Shown: positions 25,984-34,303, counted from the stretch's first letter. The stretch: 64,000 bases of DNA from Actinocorallia aurantiaca (GCF_039533685.1 NZ_BAAATZ010000002.1:248001-312000); one strand, 5' to 3'. The notes: generated by a model from the letters alone, not told the origin. Numbers and translations are program-made.

Positions 25984-27201
25984 GTGTCGCTTGTTACTCG
26001 TTTCGTCATGGGCGTCGACGTGGAGAAGTTCAGCTCCCGCAACGCCAACCAGCACCTGGTCATCCAGCGCGAACTCGACCGCATGCTCACCGAGGCGGCC
26101 CTGGCCGCCGGGCTCGACCGCGCCGGCTGGGAGTGCCGGGCGGAGGGCGACGGAGAGGTGGCCGTGCTCCCCGCCGACATCGACCTGACGTTCATCGTGC
26201 GCCGGTTCGTGGTCGAACTCGACTCCCTGCTGGCCGACCACAACGAGCACCACCAGGCGAACACGCAGATCCGGCTCCGGGTCGCGATGCACCTCGACTC
26301 GCTGACGTGGGGAAGGCTCGGCTACGCCGGAGAAGGCCTGACCGTGCTGAACCGGCTGCTGGACTCACGGCCGATACGCGACACGCTGCAGGGCGCCGCC
26401 GAGGCGAACCTGGTCCAGATCATCTCCGAGGACGTCTTCAACAGGGCCGTGCGGCCGGAGATCAAGGGGATCAAGGAGCGGCAGTTCACGCGGGTCCTGG
26501 TCGACCTGCCCGCCAAGGGCTTCCGCCAGAACGCCTATCTGTACGTGCCCGGCGTCGCCGCCGCCCCTCCCGCGCGGAACGTGCCCGAAGCGGAGGCCCC
26601 GAACATCTTCGACCAGTTCCGCGGCCTCGCGCATCCTCCCAGAAGGCCCCGGCAGGACCAGCGGCCGAGCGCCCCGGAGCCGACCGCGCCCAAGCGGAAC
26701 GTGACCCGGGAGCTGCCCGTCCTCAGTCCGCGGACGTACGAGCAGCTCGCCGCCCTGCGCGTCGCCCTGCGCGACGGTGAGCTCATGCGAGCCGACGCGC
26801 TCACCACCCGGATCCTGCTGGAGGCCGGCGGCCAGGCCCGGCACAGGCTTCTGCGCACCAGCGACGCGGCGAACCTGCCGGACACGCTGTTCGCCGAGGT
26901 GGACGCCCTGTGGGCCGAGTACTCCGGCGGCCGGTGGGGTTTCGCGGCCCAGCGCGAGCACCTGGCGGACGGCCCGGTGAGCAACCGCCGTGATTTCCAC
27001 CGGCTGTCCCTCGCGCTCGGATGGCGGACGAACGACGGGGTCGCGCCGCCCTACAAGGATTTCGTCGCCGCCGGAAACACCGGTCTTCCCTTCTATCCGA
27101 CGCTCCGCCTGCCGGACGAGGAGGAGAAGAACCCCAACTGGTACGACGAGTGGGTCACCACAGCCGTTTCCCTCCACGCCCGACTTCATGGTTGGACATG
27201 A
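25984..27201 (+). CDS. Nucleotidyl-cyclase-like domain fused to a GUN4-like domain
   Basis: 405 residues. The N-terminal 185 residues follow the class III cyclase fold: VMGVDVEKFSSRN (first metal Asp position), EGDGEVAVLP (second, the GD turn), RLRVAMHLDSLTW, and YLYVPG at the end. The usual catalytic Asn is not conserved (GLTVLNRLLDS), so it may bind rather than cyclise a nucleotide. A Pro-rich linker follows at 190-240. The C-terminal 150 residues match GUN4: SPRTYEQLAALRVALRDGEL, ADALTTRILLEAGG, ALWAEYSGGRWGFAAQ. GUN4 is known from plants and cyanobacteria, where it binds porphyrins. GTG start. The stop lies 1 bp before the SPFH gene. Related to the protein at 40086. Confidence 0.75.
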   Translation: MSLVTRFVMGVDVEKFSSRNANQHLVIQRELDRMLTEAALAAGLDRAGWECRAEGDGEVAVLPADIDLTFIVRRFVVELDSLLADHNEHHQANTQIRLRVAMHLDSLTWGRLGYAGEGLTVLNRLLDSRPIRDTLQGAAEANLVQIISEDVFNRAVRPEIKGIKERQFTRVLVDLPAKGFRQNAYLYVPGVAAAPPARNVPEAEAPNIFDQFRGLAHPPRRPRQDQRPSAPEPTAPKRNVTRELPVLSPRTYEQLAALRVALRDGELMRADALTTRILLEAGGQARHRLLRTSDAANLPDTLFAEVDALWAEYSGGRWGFAAQREHLADGPVSNRRDFHRLSLALGWRTNDGVAPPYKDFVAAGNTGLPFYPTLRLPDEEEKNPNWYDEWVTTAVSLHARLHGWT

Positions 27202-27202
27202 C

Positions 27203-28783
27203 ATGGCAGCCGTCCTGACCGTCCTCTTCCTGCTGGCTCTCTGCGGCGTCGCCGTCTACGTGCTCCGCGACTCCGTCGAGAGGATTCCGGCGGGCCACGT
27301 CGGAGTCCAGCACCGCCGCTTCGGACGGCGGCAGCCCAAGGAGTTCTCCCGGGTCGCGGTCTACGGCGCCCCGGGGCCGCAGGCGGAGCTGCTCAGCGCC
27401 AACGCCTACTATCTCCGTCCCACCTACCTCTACCGGATCGAGCACTTTCCCCAGACGTACGTCCCGCCGGGCACGATCGGCGTCGTCGTGGCCAAGGTGG
27501 GGAGGGTGCCGCCGCCCGGGATGAGGGTCGCCCCGTTCGTCGAGTGCGACCATTTCCAGGACGGCGCCGCCTTCCTGCGGAACGGCGGCCAGCAGGGCCG
27601 CCAGCTCCAGGTGCTCGGCAGCGGCAGCTACGACATCAACCCGTACGTCTTCGACGTGATCACCGTCGCGGATCTGGCCGATCGCCCCGACGTCGGACTG
27701 GTGCCGGACGACCTCCGCGAGATCAAGATCAACGTGGGTGAGACCGGAGTGGTCATCACCCGCCTCGGCACCGCGCATCGAGGGGACTCCTCCTACCTTG
27801 GACGGTTCGTCCCCGGCCATCACTCCTTCCAGCACCCCTGGGTCTTCCTCAATGGCGGTGGGGAGCTCGGCGTGCAGTCCGAGACCCTTCCCGAGGCCGG
27901 TTACTACTTCATCAACCCCTGGTTCGCCACCGTGGTGAAGATCCCCACCAAGAATCTGATCATGGAGTGGACCAAGGACGACAAGTCGGCGAGCAACCTC
28001 GACGCCTCGCTGGAGCAGATCGAGCTGGACGTCCAGGGCTACCGGGTGCGGCTGGACATGAACCAGACGCTGCGCATCCCCGCCGAGGCGGCGCCCCGCC
28101 TAGTGCGCATGTTCGGCGAGGCGAGCCGCAACAACGAGCTCAAGACGCCGGTCCAGCAGTTCGTGGAGAAGGAGCTGTCGTCGACGGTGACCTCCTACTT
28201 CCGGAAGATCTCGGCGAGCTACACGATCTTCGACTTCATCACGAAGTACGACGAGCTCAGCGCCGCCCTCTTCCGGGAGGTCCAGCAGGCGCTCGCCCAG
28301 CACGGCATCGAGGCGGTCGCCACCACGCTCGACGGCTACGAGTGCGAACCCGAGGACATGAACCAGCTCCGGCGCGCGATCGCCATCCAGAAGGAGCAGT
28401 ACAAGCTGGAGGAGGCCAAGCTTGCGGCGTTGGAGGCCGAGCTGGTCAACACCGGGGTGTACACCCGGATCGAGCAGCAGAAGCTGATCGTGGAGGCCGA
28501 GCGCCGCAAACTGGAGCTCATCCAGATCCAGGGCCTCGTCGAACTGCTCGGCCCCGAGCAGGTGGCGATGGAGCGCATTCTTTCCGAGCTGGTCAAGATG
28601 GGCGTCCCCCAGGTCATCGCCAGCGGCGGGAGCGGCGAGATGGCCCAGGCACTGCTGCAGGTCATGCCCTTCGCCCAGGCCCGCGACATGATGCTCGCCC
28701 TCGCCCAGGGCGCCGGCGAGCGCCTCGGCGCCGCGGAGGAGCCCCAGGCCATCGAGGCCCGGGAGGAGCCCGCCGGGGAGTGA
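27203..28783 (+). CDS. SPFH/Band-7 membrane scaffold protein
   Basis: 526 residues. One N-terminal membrane helix (MAAVLTVLFLLALCGVAVYV) is followed by a long SPFH/PHB domain. Typical elements are PAGHVGVQHRRFG near 30, VPPGTIGVVVAKVG near 90, an internal repeat KINVGETGVVITRLG near 180, PEAGYYFINPWFATVVKIPT near 235, and FDFITKYDELSAALFREVQQ near 350. A coiled coil runs over residues 395-450 (KEQYKLEEAKLAALEAELVN). SPFH proteins build oligomeric membrane rings or cages. The ATG at 27203 is next to the GUN4 stop; an ATG at 27188 is also possible. It presumably works with the cyclase-GUN4 protein. Confidence 0.85.
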   Translation: MAAVLTVLFLLALCGVAVYVLRDSVERIPAGHVGVQHRRFGRRQPKEFSRVAVYGAPGPQAELLSANAYYLRPTYLYRIEHFPQTYVPPGTIGVVVAKVGRVPPPGMRVAPFVECDHFQDGAAFLRNGGQQGRQLQVLGSGSYDINPYVFDVITVADLADRPDVGLVPDDLREIKINVGETGVVITRLGTAHRGDSSYLGRFVPGHHSFQHPWVFLNGGGELGVQSETLPEAGYYFINPWFATVVKIPTKNLIMEWTKDDKSASNLDASLEQIELDVQGYRVRLDMNQTLRIPAEAAPRLVRMFGEASRNNELKTPVQQFVEKELSSTVTSYFRKISASYTIFDFITKYDELSAALFREVQQALAQHGIEAVATTLDGYECEPEDMNQLRRAIAIQKEQYKLEEAKLAALEAELVNTGVYTRIEQQKLIVEAERRKLELIQIQGLVELLGPEQVAMERILSELVKMGVPQVIASGGSGEMAQALLQVMPFAQARDMMLALAQGAGERLGAAEEPQAIEAREEPAGE

Positions 28784-28807
28784 ACCCCGGCGGGAACTCC
28801 CGTTCCG

Positions 28808-28836
28808 TGATCTTCTTCTCCGGATCTCGGTAGGCT
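28808..28836 (+). promoter_or_regulatory. Candidate promoter, duplicated at 31270-31300
   Basis: A TAGGCT hexamer (28831-28836) could be a -10 box, with GTGATCT about 18 bp upstream as a poor -35. The same stretch is kept almost base for base in front of the pseudogene copy near 31270-31300, including CCGTGATCTTCTTCTCCGG. The conservation comes from the duplication; promoter function is inferred. Confidence 0.3.
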
Positions 28837-28867
28837 CAGCCATTTGCCGGGTATGCGGGGGTTCTGG

Positions 28868-30910
28868 GTGAAGCGCGTCGCGGTCCTGCTGATCGTCGCC
28901 CTGGCGGTCGTCCCGTTGCTCTGGGCGCCCGCCTCGGCCTCCGAGAAGGACAGGGTCGTCCTGATCGGCATCCCGTCGCTGCGGTGGACGGACTTCCAGG
29001 CCAGCCGGGCGCCCCATCTGCGGCGGCTGGCCGCCCGCAGCTCGATCGGGTTGCTGTCCGCCAAGTCCGTCGGCTACAGCACCTGCCCCTTGGACGGCTG
29101 GGCGACGATCTCCTCAGGCGCCCGGACCGCGACCGGCCTGTGCGCCGGAACGCCGACCGTCGAGCCTGACGGGCCGGGCGCCGTGGTCGAGGACGTTCCC
29201 TCGATCAGCAGGTATGCCGATTCCCTCGGCTTTCCCGCCAAAATCGGCCTGCTCGGGGACGCCGTCCACCGGTCGGGCGGCTGCGTGTCGGCCGCCGGTC
29301 CCGGCGCGGCGCTCGGCGGGGCAGACGGCTCCGGCCGGATCGACCGTTACACCGCCGATCCGGCCGCCGCGAACGTGACCGACTGCGCCGTCACCTTGAT
29401 AGGCCTCGACGACCTCGTCACCAGCCGGGGCGAGCGGCGACGCGACGTCATGCGCCGGGTGGACGCGACCGTCGGCTCCCTGCTCGCGCGGATCCCCGCG
29501 GGGACGACCGTGCTGGTCGCCGGAACGTCCGACCGCTGGGGCATTCCCCGCATCCGGGCCGTGCTGGCCTCCGGCGGCGGATTCGATCACCGCTCGCTGG
29601 GCTCGGCCTCCACCCGCCAGCCCGACCTCATGATCCTTCCCGATCTCACGGCCACGGTGCTGGAGGCGGCCGGGGTCCCCGCCCCCGACTCCCTCGTCGG
29701 CACGCCGGCGCGCTCCACCGGCGGCCCGCAGAAGCGGCTCGGTGAGGAGATCCGCCGGCTGAACGTCCAGGCGTCCGAAGGAGAGATCCTCAAGCGCGTC
29801 TCCTCAGGCTTCCACCTGGGCACGGTCATCGCGCTCTACGCCCTGTACGCGCTGGGCGTCGTCGCCCTGCGGCGGCGCGGCCGCCTGCTGCCCGTGCTCA
29901 GGGCCGCCGCACTCGCCGCCGCGGCACTGCCCGTCTCGACCTTCCTGGTCAACCTGCTTCCCTGGGCCGCCCCGCCGCTGTCCGCAGACCCCGGCGTCGC
30001 CCTGATCTCCGGGGTCCTGCTCTGCGACGCGCTGATCACCGCGGCCGCGCTCGCGGTCACCCGGCGGCGTTCGGCGCTCGCGCCCGTCCTCGCCGTGGCC
30101 GGGCTGTCGGCCGCGGTGCTCGCCTGCGACCAGCTCCTCGGGACGAACCTCCAGGTCAACAGCCTGATGGGCTACTCCCACCTGGGCGGCTGGCGCTACT
30201 TCGGCATGGGCAACATCGGATTCGCCGTCCTGACGACCTCGACGCTGCTGGCCGCGTCGGTCCTCGCGCAGCGGGCGCACGACCGGGGACGGCCGGGGGC
30301 GGCCCTCGGCGTGATCGCCGGACTCGGCCTGTGCGCCGCGCTCCTGGACGGGCTCCCGCTGTGGGGCAGCGACTTCGGCGGCATGATCGCCTTCATCCCC
30401 GGCTTGGCCGTGACGCTCCTCGTCGCCTCGCGCCGACGCGTCTCAGCCGCCAAGCTCGCCGTGATGGCGACCGTCACCGCGATCGGCGTGCTGGCCGTCG
30501 CCTTCGCCGACAGCCTCCGCCCGGCCGCCGACCGCACCCACATGGGCCGGTTCGTCAACGACCTGCTGCACGGCGACGCCGCCCCCCTCCTCGAGCGCAA
30601 GCTCACCGTGATGGCGCACACCTTCACCAACCCCAGGGCCGTCCCGCTGACCCTCGTGGCCGTCCTCTTCCTCGTCTTCGTCCTCCGAGGCCCGGCCAAG
30701 GACCTCCTCACCCGAGCACCCCTGTTCCGCGCGGGAGTGCTGGGCGCCCTCACGACCCTGGTCGTGGGCACACTGGTCAACGACTCCGGGATCTCCGTCC
30801 TCTCCCTGGGCCTCACCGTCCTCCTGCCCCTCGTTCTCGCCGCCACCACCCGAACCCCGAACACCACGACCGCCGAACCGGCCCCACGCCCTCTGGCCTC
30901 CGTCCCCTGA
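28868..30910 (+). CDS. Signal peptide, alkaline-phosphatase-like domain and multi-helix membrane domain
   Basis: 680 residues. It starts with a signal peptide (VKRVAVLLIVALAVVPLL, cleavage near ASAS), then an extracellular domain of about 290 residues. The order VVLIGIPSLRW, GYSTCPLDGWATISSG and TRQPDLMILPDLTATVLEAA resembles the alkaline phosphatase/sulfatase fold, without obvious full metal ligands. Residues 320-660 hold about ten membrane helices. LMGYSHLGGWRYFGMGNIGF near 435 and GSDFGGMIAFIPG near 510 look conserved within an actinobacterial family that I know only as uncharacterised. GTG at 28868 follows GCGGGGG; an ATG at 28853 is an alternative. It is 84 bp after the SPFH gene, possibly with its own promoter. 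Confidence 0.7.
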   Translation: MKRVAVLLIVALAVVPLLWAPASASEKDRVVLIGIPSLRWTDFQASRAPHLRRLAARSSIGLLSAKSVGYSTCPLDGWATISSGARTATGLCAGTPTVEPDGPGAVVEDVPSISRYADSLGFPAKIGLLGDAVHRSGGCVSAAGPGAALGGADGSGRIDRYTADPAAANVTDCAVTLIGLDDLVTSRGERRRDVMRRVDATVGSLLARIPAGTTVLVAGTSDRWGIPRIRAVLASGGGFDHRSLGSASTRQPDLMILPDLTATVLEAAGVPAPDSLVGTPARSTGGPQKRLGEEIRRLNVQASEGEILKRVSSGFHLGTVIALYALYALGVVALRRRGRLLPVLRAAALAAAALPVSTFLVNLLPWAAPPLSADPGVALISGVLLCDALITAAALAVTRRRSALAPVLAVAGLSAAVLACDQLLGTNLQVNSLMGYSHLGGWRYFGMGNIGFAVLTTSTLLAASVLAQRAHDRGRPGAALGVIAGLGLCAALLDGLPLWGSDFGGMIAFIPGLAVTLLVASRRRVSAAKLAVMATVTAIGVLAVAFADSLRPAADRTHMGRFVNDLLHGDAAPLLERKLTVMAHTFTNPRAVPLTLVAVLFLVFVLRGPAKDLLTRAPLFRAGVLGALTTLVVGTLVNDSGISVLSLGLTVLLPLVLAATTRTPNTTTAEPAPRPLASVP

Positions 30911-31022
30911 CCTTCGGACACCGGAGCCGTGCGCGGGCACGTATTTCCGTGGCGACGGCCTCCTCTACGGGTGGATTCCTTGATCGGCCACTGACGCGCT
31001 CGTCGCGGGCCGGCGTCCCGCT

Positions 31023-31212
31023 CAGGCGTCGTTCGTGACCGCCGTCATCACCATGCAGGACCATCCGGACGGAACCGAGTACACCGCCACCGCGATGCAC
31101 CGCGATGCACCGCGACATCGCGGACCGCGACCAGCACGAGAAGCTCGGCTTCCGCGACGGCTGGGGCACCGTCACCCGGCAGCTCGCCGAACTCGTCGAG
31201 CCCCGAGCCTGA
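31023..31212 (+). pseudogene. C-terminal fragment of an SRPBCC/AHSA1-type protein, frameshifted
   Basis: Reads SFVTAVITMQDHPDGTEYTA then TAMHRD, the C-terminal signature of AHSA1-like SRPBCC proteins. The frame then shifts and continues as IADRDQHEKLGFRDGWGTVT, then RQLAELVE and a TGA at 31210-31212. The shift is explained exactly by a direct 10-bp tandem duplication, CGCGATGCAC at 31091-31100 and 31101-31110; removing one copy restores the family sequence. The N-terminal two thirds are missing. A dead gene fragment. Confidence 0.75.
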
Positions 31213-31257
31213 ACACGCCGACATCGGCGCTTCCTGATGCCCACAGCCGTTCCGGCG

Positions 31258-31664
31258 CGAACTCCCGTCCCGTGATCTTCTTCTCCGGGTCTCGATAGGC
31301 TCAGCCATTTGCCGGACACGGGAGTTCTGGGTAAAGCGTGTCGCGGCCTTGTCGATCGTCGCGCTGGAGGTCGTCCTGCTGCTCTGAGCACCGCCTCGAC
31401 CTCCGAAAAAGACGGAATTGTCCGGATCGGTATTTCGTCGCTGCGGTGGACCGACTTCCAGACAGGCCTGGCACCCCGCCTCCGGCGGCTGGCCGCCATG
31501 AACGTGACCGACTGCGCCGTCATCCTGATAGGCCTCGATGTCGCGTCACCAGCCGGGGCGGACGGCGACGCGACATCACATGCGCCGGGTGGACCCACCG
31601 CTCGGATCCTGAACGCCACGGTCATCGAACCGGTCCCACGCCCACTGGCACCCGTCCCTGATCT
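31258..31664 (+). pseudogene. Shrunken duplicate of the 28868 membrane protein gene
   Basis: Three blocks match the 28793-30910 region in order: 31258-31500 matches 28793-29035 (promoter, signal peptide, first part of the extracellular domain); 31501-31594 matches 29371-29463; 31602-31664 matches the last 64 bp before the parent stop. The internal deletions are about 335 bp and 1.4 kb. The start GTG has become GTA, and a TGG codon has become TGA (CTGCTCTGA near 31380). It is clearly non-functional. The parent and copy are separated by the SRPBCC fragment. Confidence 0.85.
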
Positions 31665-31952
31665 CGCAGGTCGCTGAAGGCGCACAAGCCGTCGGCGGTA
31701 ACGGAGCGGATGCGCTGTTCGGGAGTGGGACCCTTCTCCATGCGCCAGTGGGCGCTGTTCCACGTGGCGATGCGGTTTCGAGGCGGTGGCACCTACTTCC
31801 TGCCATCGTTCCCAACCTCGAGGGCGAGAGTTCCCGCGAACCGTTCTCAGTTTCGGCCGCCGATGTGAGGTTCCCGGTCGGTTTCCCAGTGGTTCTCCCA
31901 GTGCCCGGGGTGAAGGTCGAAGACGGACCGGAACGCGAACGGGAAGGGTGGA
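31665..31952. other. Non-coding, probably decayed sequence
   Basis: No frame here has a recognisable domain or start. It follows two pseudogenes and is locally less GC-rich in places. I see nothing firm in it; it may hold the remains of further decayed genes. Confidence 0.4.
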
Positions 31953-32804
31953 TCAGGTCATGGCTTCGAGGTCCTTGAGCAGGGCGCGGGAATCGGTGGG
32001 CGAGAGGGACTTGGCCTCGGCCTGGGTGAAGGCGGCGTGGTAGCGGCCGACCTCCTCGGCCGCCTCGATGGGGTGGCCGCGGTCGAGCAGTTCGGTGTGG
32101 ACGACCGCCGGGTCGTCTCCAGAGAACTCGTAGATACGGAACGGGAAGCCCATCGCCTGGTGCGGGCCGGCCGAGAACGGCAGGACCCGGACGGTGACCG
32201 CCGGATGGGCCGCGGCCTCGAGAAGCCGACCGAGCTGGGCGCGCATCACCTCGGGCGAGCCGACCGGGCGGCGCAGCACCGCCTCGTCCAGGACGACGGT
32301 GAGTCTCGGCGGTTCCGGCCGGTGGAGGATCCGCTGACGTTCCATCGTCAGTGCGACCCGCCGGTCGACCACCTCCAGGGGGAGGTCCGTCCACGTCCCG
32401 AAGTAGCTGCGCGCGTACTCTTCGGTCTGCAACAGGCCGGTGATGACGCCGTTGTCGTAGACGCGGATCGCGACGGCCTCCTCCTCCAGGCTGAGGAGGG
32501 TCTCGTCGCCCTCGCTCAGCACGTCGGCGTAGCCCGACCACCATCCCTTGGCCCGCGCCTCTCTGACCATGCGCAGGAGCTCCTCGCGTCGGTCGGCGTC
32601 CACCTGGTACAGGTCGAGGAGCTCACGGGCGTCCTGGATACGGACGGCGACCTGGTTGTTCTCGATCCTGCTGATCTTCGCAGGCGAGCACTCCAGGTGG
32701 GTCGCGACCTCGTCGAGAGTCCGCCCGGACGCGCTGCGCAAGCGGTGGAGTTCCGCTGCCAGCCTGCGGCGCTGCATCACCGGGCTGCGCCCTCGGGTCG
32801 TCAT
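31953..32804 (-). CDS. XRE-type regulator with DUF5753 domain
   Basis: 283 residues. Helix-turn-helix near residues 12-60: RRLAAELHRLRSASGRTLDE, VATHLECSPAKISRIENNQV. The DUF5753 domain (residues 95-275) begins with WWSGY and has VITGLLQTEEYARSYF, RQRILHRPEPPRLTVVLDEA and VRVLPFSAGPHQAM. This is the WhiJ-like class common in Streptomyces and relatives, normally paired with a DUF397 protein. None lies downstream here. The ATG at 32804 has AAGGAG 5 bp upstream; an ATG at 32819 is less likely. A TTGCA-type palindrome overlaps its promoter. Confidence 0.9.
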   Translation of the reverse strand: MTTRGRSPVMQRRRLAAELHRLRSASGRTLDEVATHLECSPAKISRIENNQVAVRIQDARELLDLYQVDADRREELLRMVREARAKGWWSGYADVLSEGDETLLSLEEEAVAIRVYDNGVITGLLQTEEYARSYFGTWTDLPLEVVDRRVALTMERQRILHRPEPPRLTVVLDEAVLRRPVGSPEVMRAQLGRLLEAAAHPAVTVRVLPFSAGPHQAMGFPFRIYEFSGDDPAVVHTELLDRGHPIEAAEEVGRYHAAFTQAEAKSLSPTDSRALLKDLEAMT

Positions 32805-32813
32805 CTGTGCTCC

Positions 32814-32826
32814 TTGCATCCTGCAA
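32814..32826. promoter_or_regulatory. TTGCA palindrome upstream of the 31953 regulator
   Basis: TTGCA-TCC-TGCAA, 5-bp arms, just upstream of and partly overlapping the Shine-Dalgarno site of the 31953 gene. A related palindrome precedes the 33246 gene. Probably an autoregulatory site; the binding protein is inferred. Confidence 0.45.
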
Positions 32827-33174
32827 CTTTCTTATTTAACCGCATGGCCAGTGGCCGTTGAAGGCAGAATATGGAGAGTACATGCCATCTAAGAGGCACT
32901 CGTCTATCCGTGTCCGGTTTTGCCGCCAGGCCCTTCACCAGGCCATGGAGGATCTCGAGCGCGTCCTTGTTCTGGCGGGCACGCTCTGCCTCGTGGGTGA
33001 GCATACGGAGCAGGCCGTCTGGTGCCTCGTCCTGGCGCTCGGCTGCGTGCTGCCGGCACCGCTGTGGCGGTGCGGACGGGCGGTGAGCCGGGTGTGTCGC
33101 GATCGTAACGATAAGTAAGTCCCTGCGTGTTCCGCGGCTTTGGCGTTGCGGAGGGCGGAGCGCGAGTGGCAGAC

Positions 33175-33193
33175 TGCAAATTGCATAAGGCAA
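33175..33193. promoter_or_regulatory. Nested TTGCA palindromes upstream of the 33246 regulator
   Basis: TGCAA-A-TTGCA (33175-33185) overlaps TTGC-ATAAG-GCAA (33181-33193), 53 bp before the ATG of the DUF5753 gene at 33246. The half-site TTGCA is the same as at 32814-32826. Confidence 0.45.
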
Positions 33194-33245
33194 TACGGGC
33201 GGCTCTGTCCGGAGGCGGGGCCGCCCCACTCCCCGAAGGATCCGC

Positions 33246-34070
33246 ATGGTCTCCCACATCCCCCATGCCCGCCGCCGCGAGCTCGGCCAGGCACTGCGGC
33301 TCCGGCGCGAGCGGGCGGGCGTCGCGCCCGCCGAGGCCGCCGCCCAGGTCGGCTGGTCCGCACTACGCCTGGAACGGATGGAGGACGGCCTGGCGACGAT
33401 CCGCCGGGTCGACGCGCGGGCCCTGCTGGAGCTCTACGGGGCGGACGACGTCGAGGCGCTCGTCTCGGTCGCCGCCGGAGGCTGGTGGGCGGGCTACGCC
33501 GACCTCGTCGACGACTCCTTCGAGACCCTCCTCATCGCCGAGGAGAGCGCGAACCGGATGTACAGCCACCACGCGGGGCTGGTGCCCGGCCTGCTCCAGA
33601 CCAGGGAGTACGCCTGGGAGCTGATGGCGACCCTCTCGGACCAGCCGCTCGACCGCGTCGAGCAGCTGGCGACGCTGCGCGCCGAACGAGGCCGCGTGCT
33701 GAGGCGCGGCACCGGCCTGGAGGCGGTGTTCGTCCTGGACGAGGCGGCCCTGCTCCGCCGGGTCGGCGGGCCCGGGGTCATGCGCGCCCAGTACCGGCGG
33801 CTCGCCGAGCTGGCGACGGCCCCGGGGATCGCGCTGCACGTCCGGCCGATGGCGGCGGGGCCGCATCGCGCGACCGACCTCACCTTCCACGTCTTCGAGT
33901 TCGCCGCCGTCGCGTCGATGGCCCAGCACGAATGGCTGGACCGCGAGCACTTCACCCGCTCGCCCGAGGACGTCGCCCGCTACCTGACGCTGTTCGAGAG
34001 CGCTCGGGCGGGCGCACTGAGCCGGGAGGACTCCCGCGACCTCCTGGACCGGCTGGCGGCGGCGTGCTGA
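33246..34070 (+). CDS. XRE-type regulator with DUF5753 domain (second copy)
   Basis: 274 residues: HTH near residues 8-50 (RRRELGQALRLRRERAGVAP, then AQVGWSALRLERMEDG) and a DUF5753 domain beginning WWAGYADLVDDSFETLLIAE, with VPGLLQTREYAWELM, RGRVLRRGTGLEAVFVLDEA and LHVRPMAAGPHRATDL. It is clearly related to the 31953 protein and points the other way. The ATG follows CCGAAGGATCCGC. Converges on a DUF397 gene, with a hairpin between. The odd orientation of the DUF397 partner suggests local rearrangement. Confidence 0.9.
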   Translation: MVSHIPHARRRELGQALRLRRERAGVAPAEAAAQVGWSALRLERMEDGLATIRRVDARALLELYGADDVEALVSVAAGGWWAGYADLVDDSFETLLIAEESANRMYSHHAGLVPGLLQTREYAWELMATLSDQPLDRVEQLATLRAERGRVLRRGTGLEAVFVLDEAALLRRVGGPGVMRAQYRRLAELATAPGIALHVRPMAAGPHRATDLTFHVFEFAAVASMAQHEWLDREHFTRSPEDVARYLTLFESARAGALSREDSRDLLDRLAAAC

Positions 34071-34076
34071 CGGCCG

Positions 34077-34115
34077 GAGGGAGCGTCCCGCAGACCGGGG
34101 ACGGGACGCTCCCTC
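34077..34115. terminator. Bidirectional hairpin terminator
   Basis: Perfect 14-bp inverted repeat, GAGGGAGCGTCCCG (34077-34090) and its complement (34102-34115), with an 11-nt loop. It fills the 50 bp between the convergent DUF5753 and DUF397 genes, so it can stop both transcripts. No T-run, as usual for high-GC actinomycetes. Confidence 0.8.
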
Positions 34116-34120
34116 GTCGC

Positions 34121-34303
34121 TCAGTCCTCGCGCAGGCCGCTCAGCAGCTTGCGGGCCAGGCCCCGGTCCAGCCGCAGCGACCCGTCGCCGGGCCGCTTGG
34201 AGTCGCGCAGGAGCACCCGGCTCTCAGTGGCCGCCATCTCTACGCAGTTGTTGTTGACCGAACCCGAGTAGGAGCTCTTCCGGAAGACCGGTTCCGCGTT
34301 CAT
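34121..34303 (-). CDS. DUF397 small protein
   Basis: 60 residues: FRKSSYSGSVNNNCVEMA near residue 7 is the DUF397 signature ([W/F]RKSSYS...CVE), followed by VLLRDSKRPGDGSLRLD. DUF397 proteins are encoded next to XRE/DUF5753 regulators and are thought to act as their partners or antagonists, in a toxin-antitoxin-like or developmental pairing. Here it converges on the DUF5753 gene instead of following it, and is divergent from the BTAD regulator 134 bp away. Confidence 0.9.
   Translation of the reverse strand: MNAEPVFRKSSYSGSVNNNCVEMAATESRVLLRDSKRPGDGSLRLDRGLARKLLSGLRED

Larger units (their letters stand above)
32805..33245. other. Shared promoter region between two DUF5753 regulators
   Basis: 441 bp without a confident gene. 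A minus-strand frame contains PDGLLRMLTHEAERARQNKD and EILHGLVKGLAAKP, which looks protein-like and might be a short orphan gene, but its extension runs into the start of the 31953 gene. A plus-strand frame at 32883-33118 looks like its shadow. The stretch carries the two TTGCA palindromes annotated separately. Confidence 0.35.

Noticed and set aside
32883..33118. Short plus-strand frame with hydrophobic stretches between the DUF5753 genes
   Set aside because: No Shine-Dalgarno site, rare Cys/Trp-rich composition, and a competing minus-strand frame with better protein character. Kept only as part of an uncertain region.
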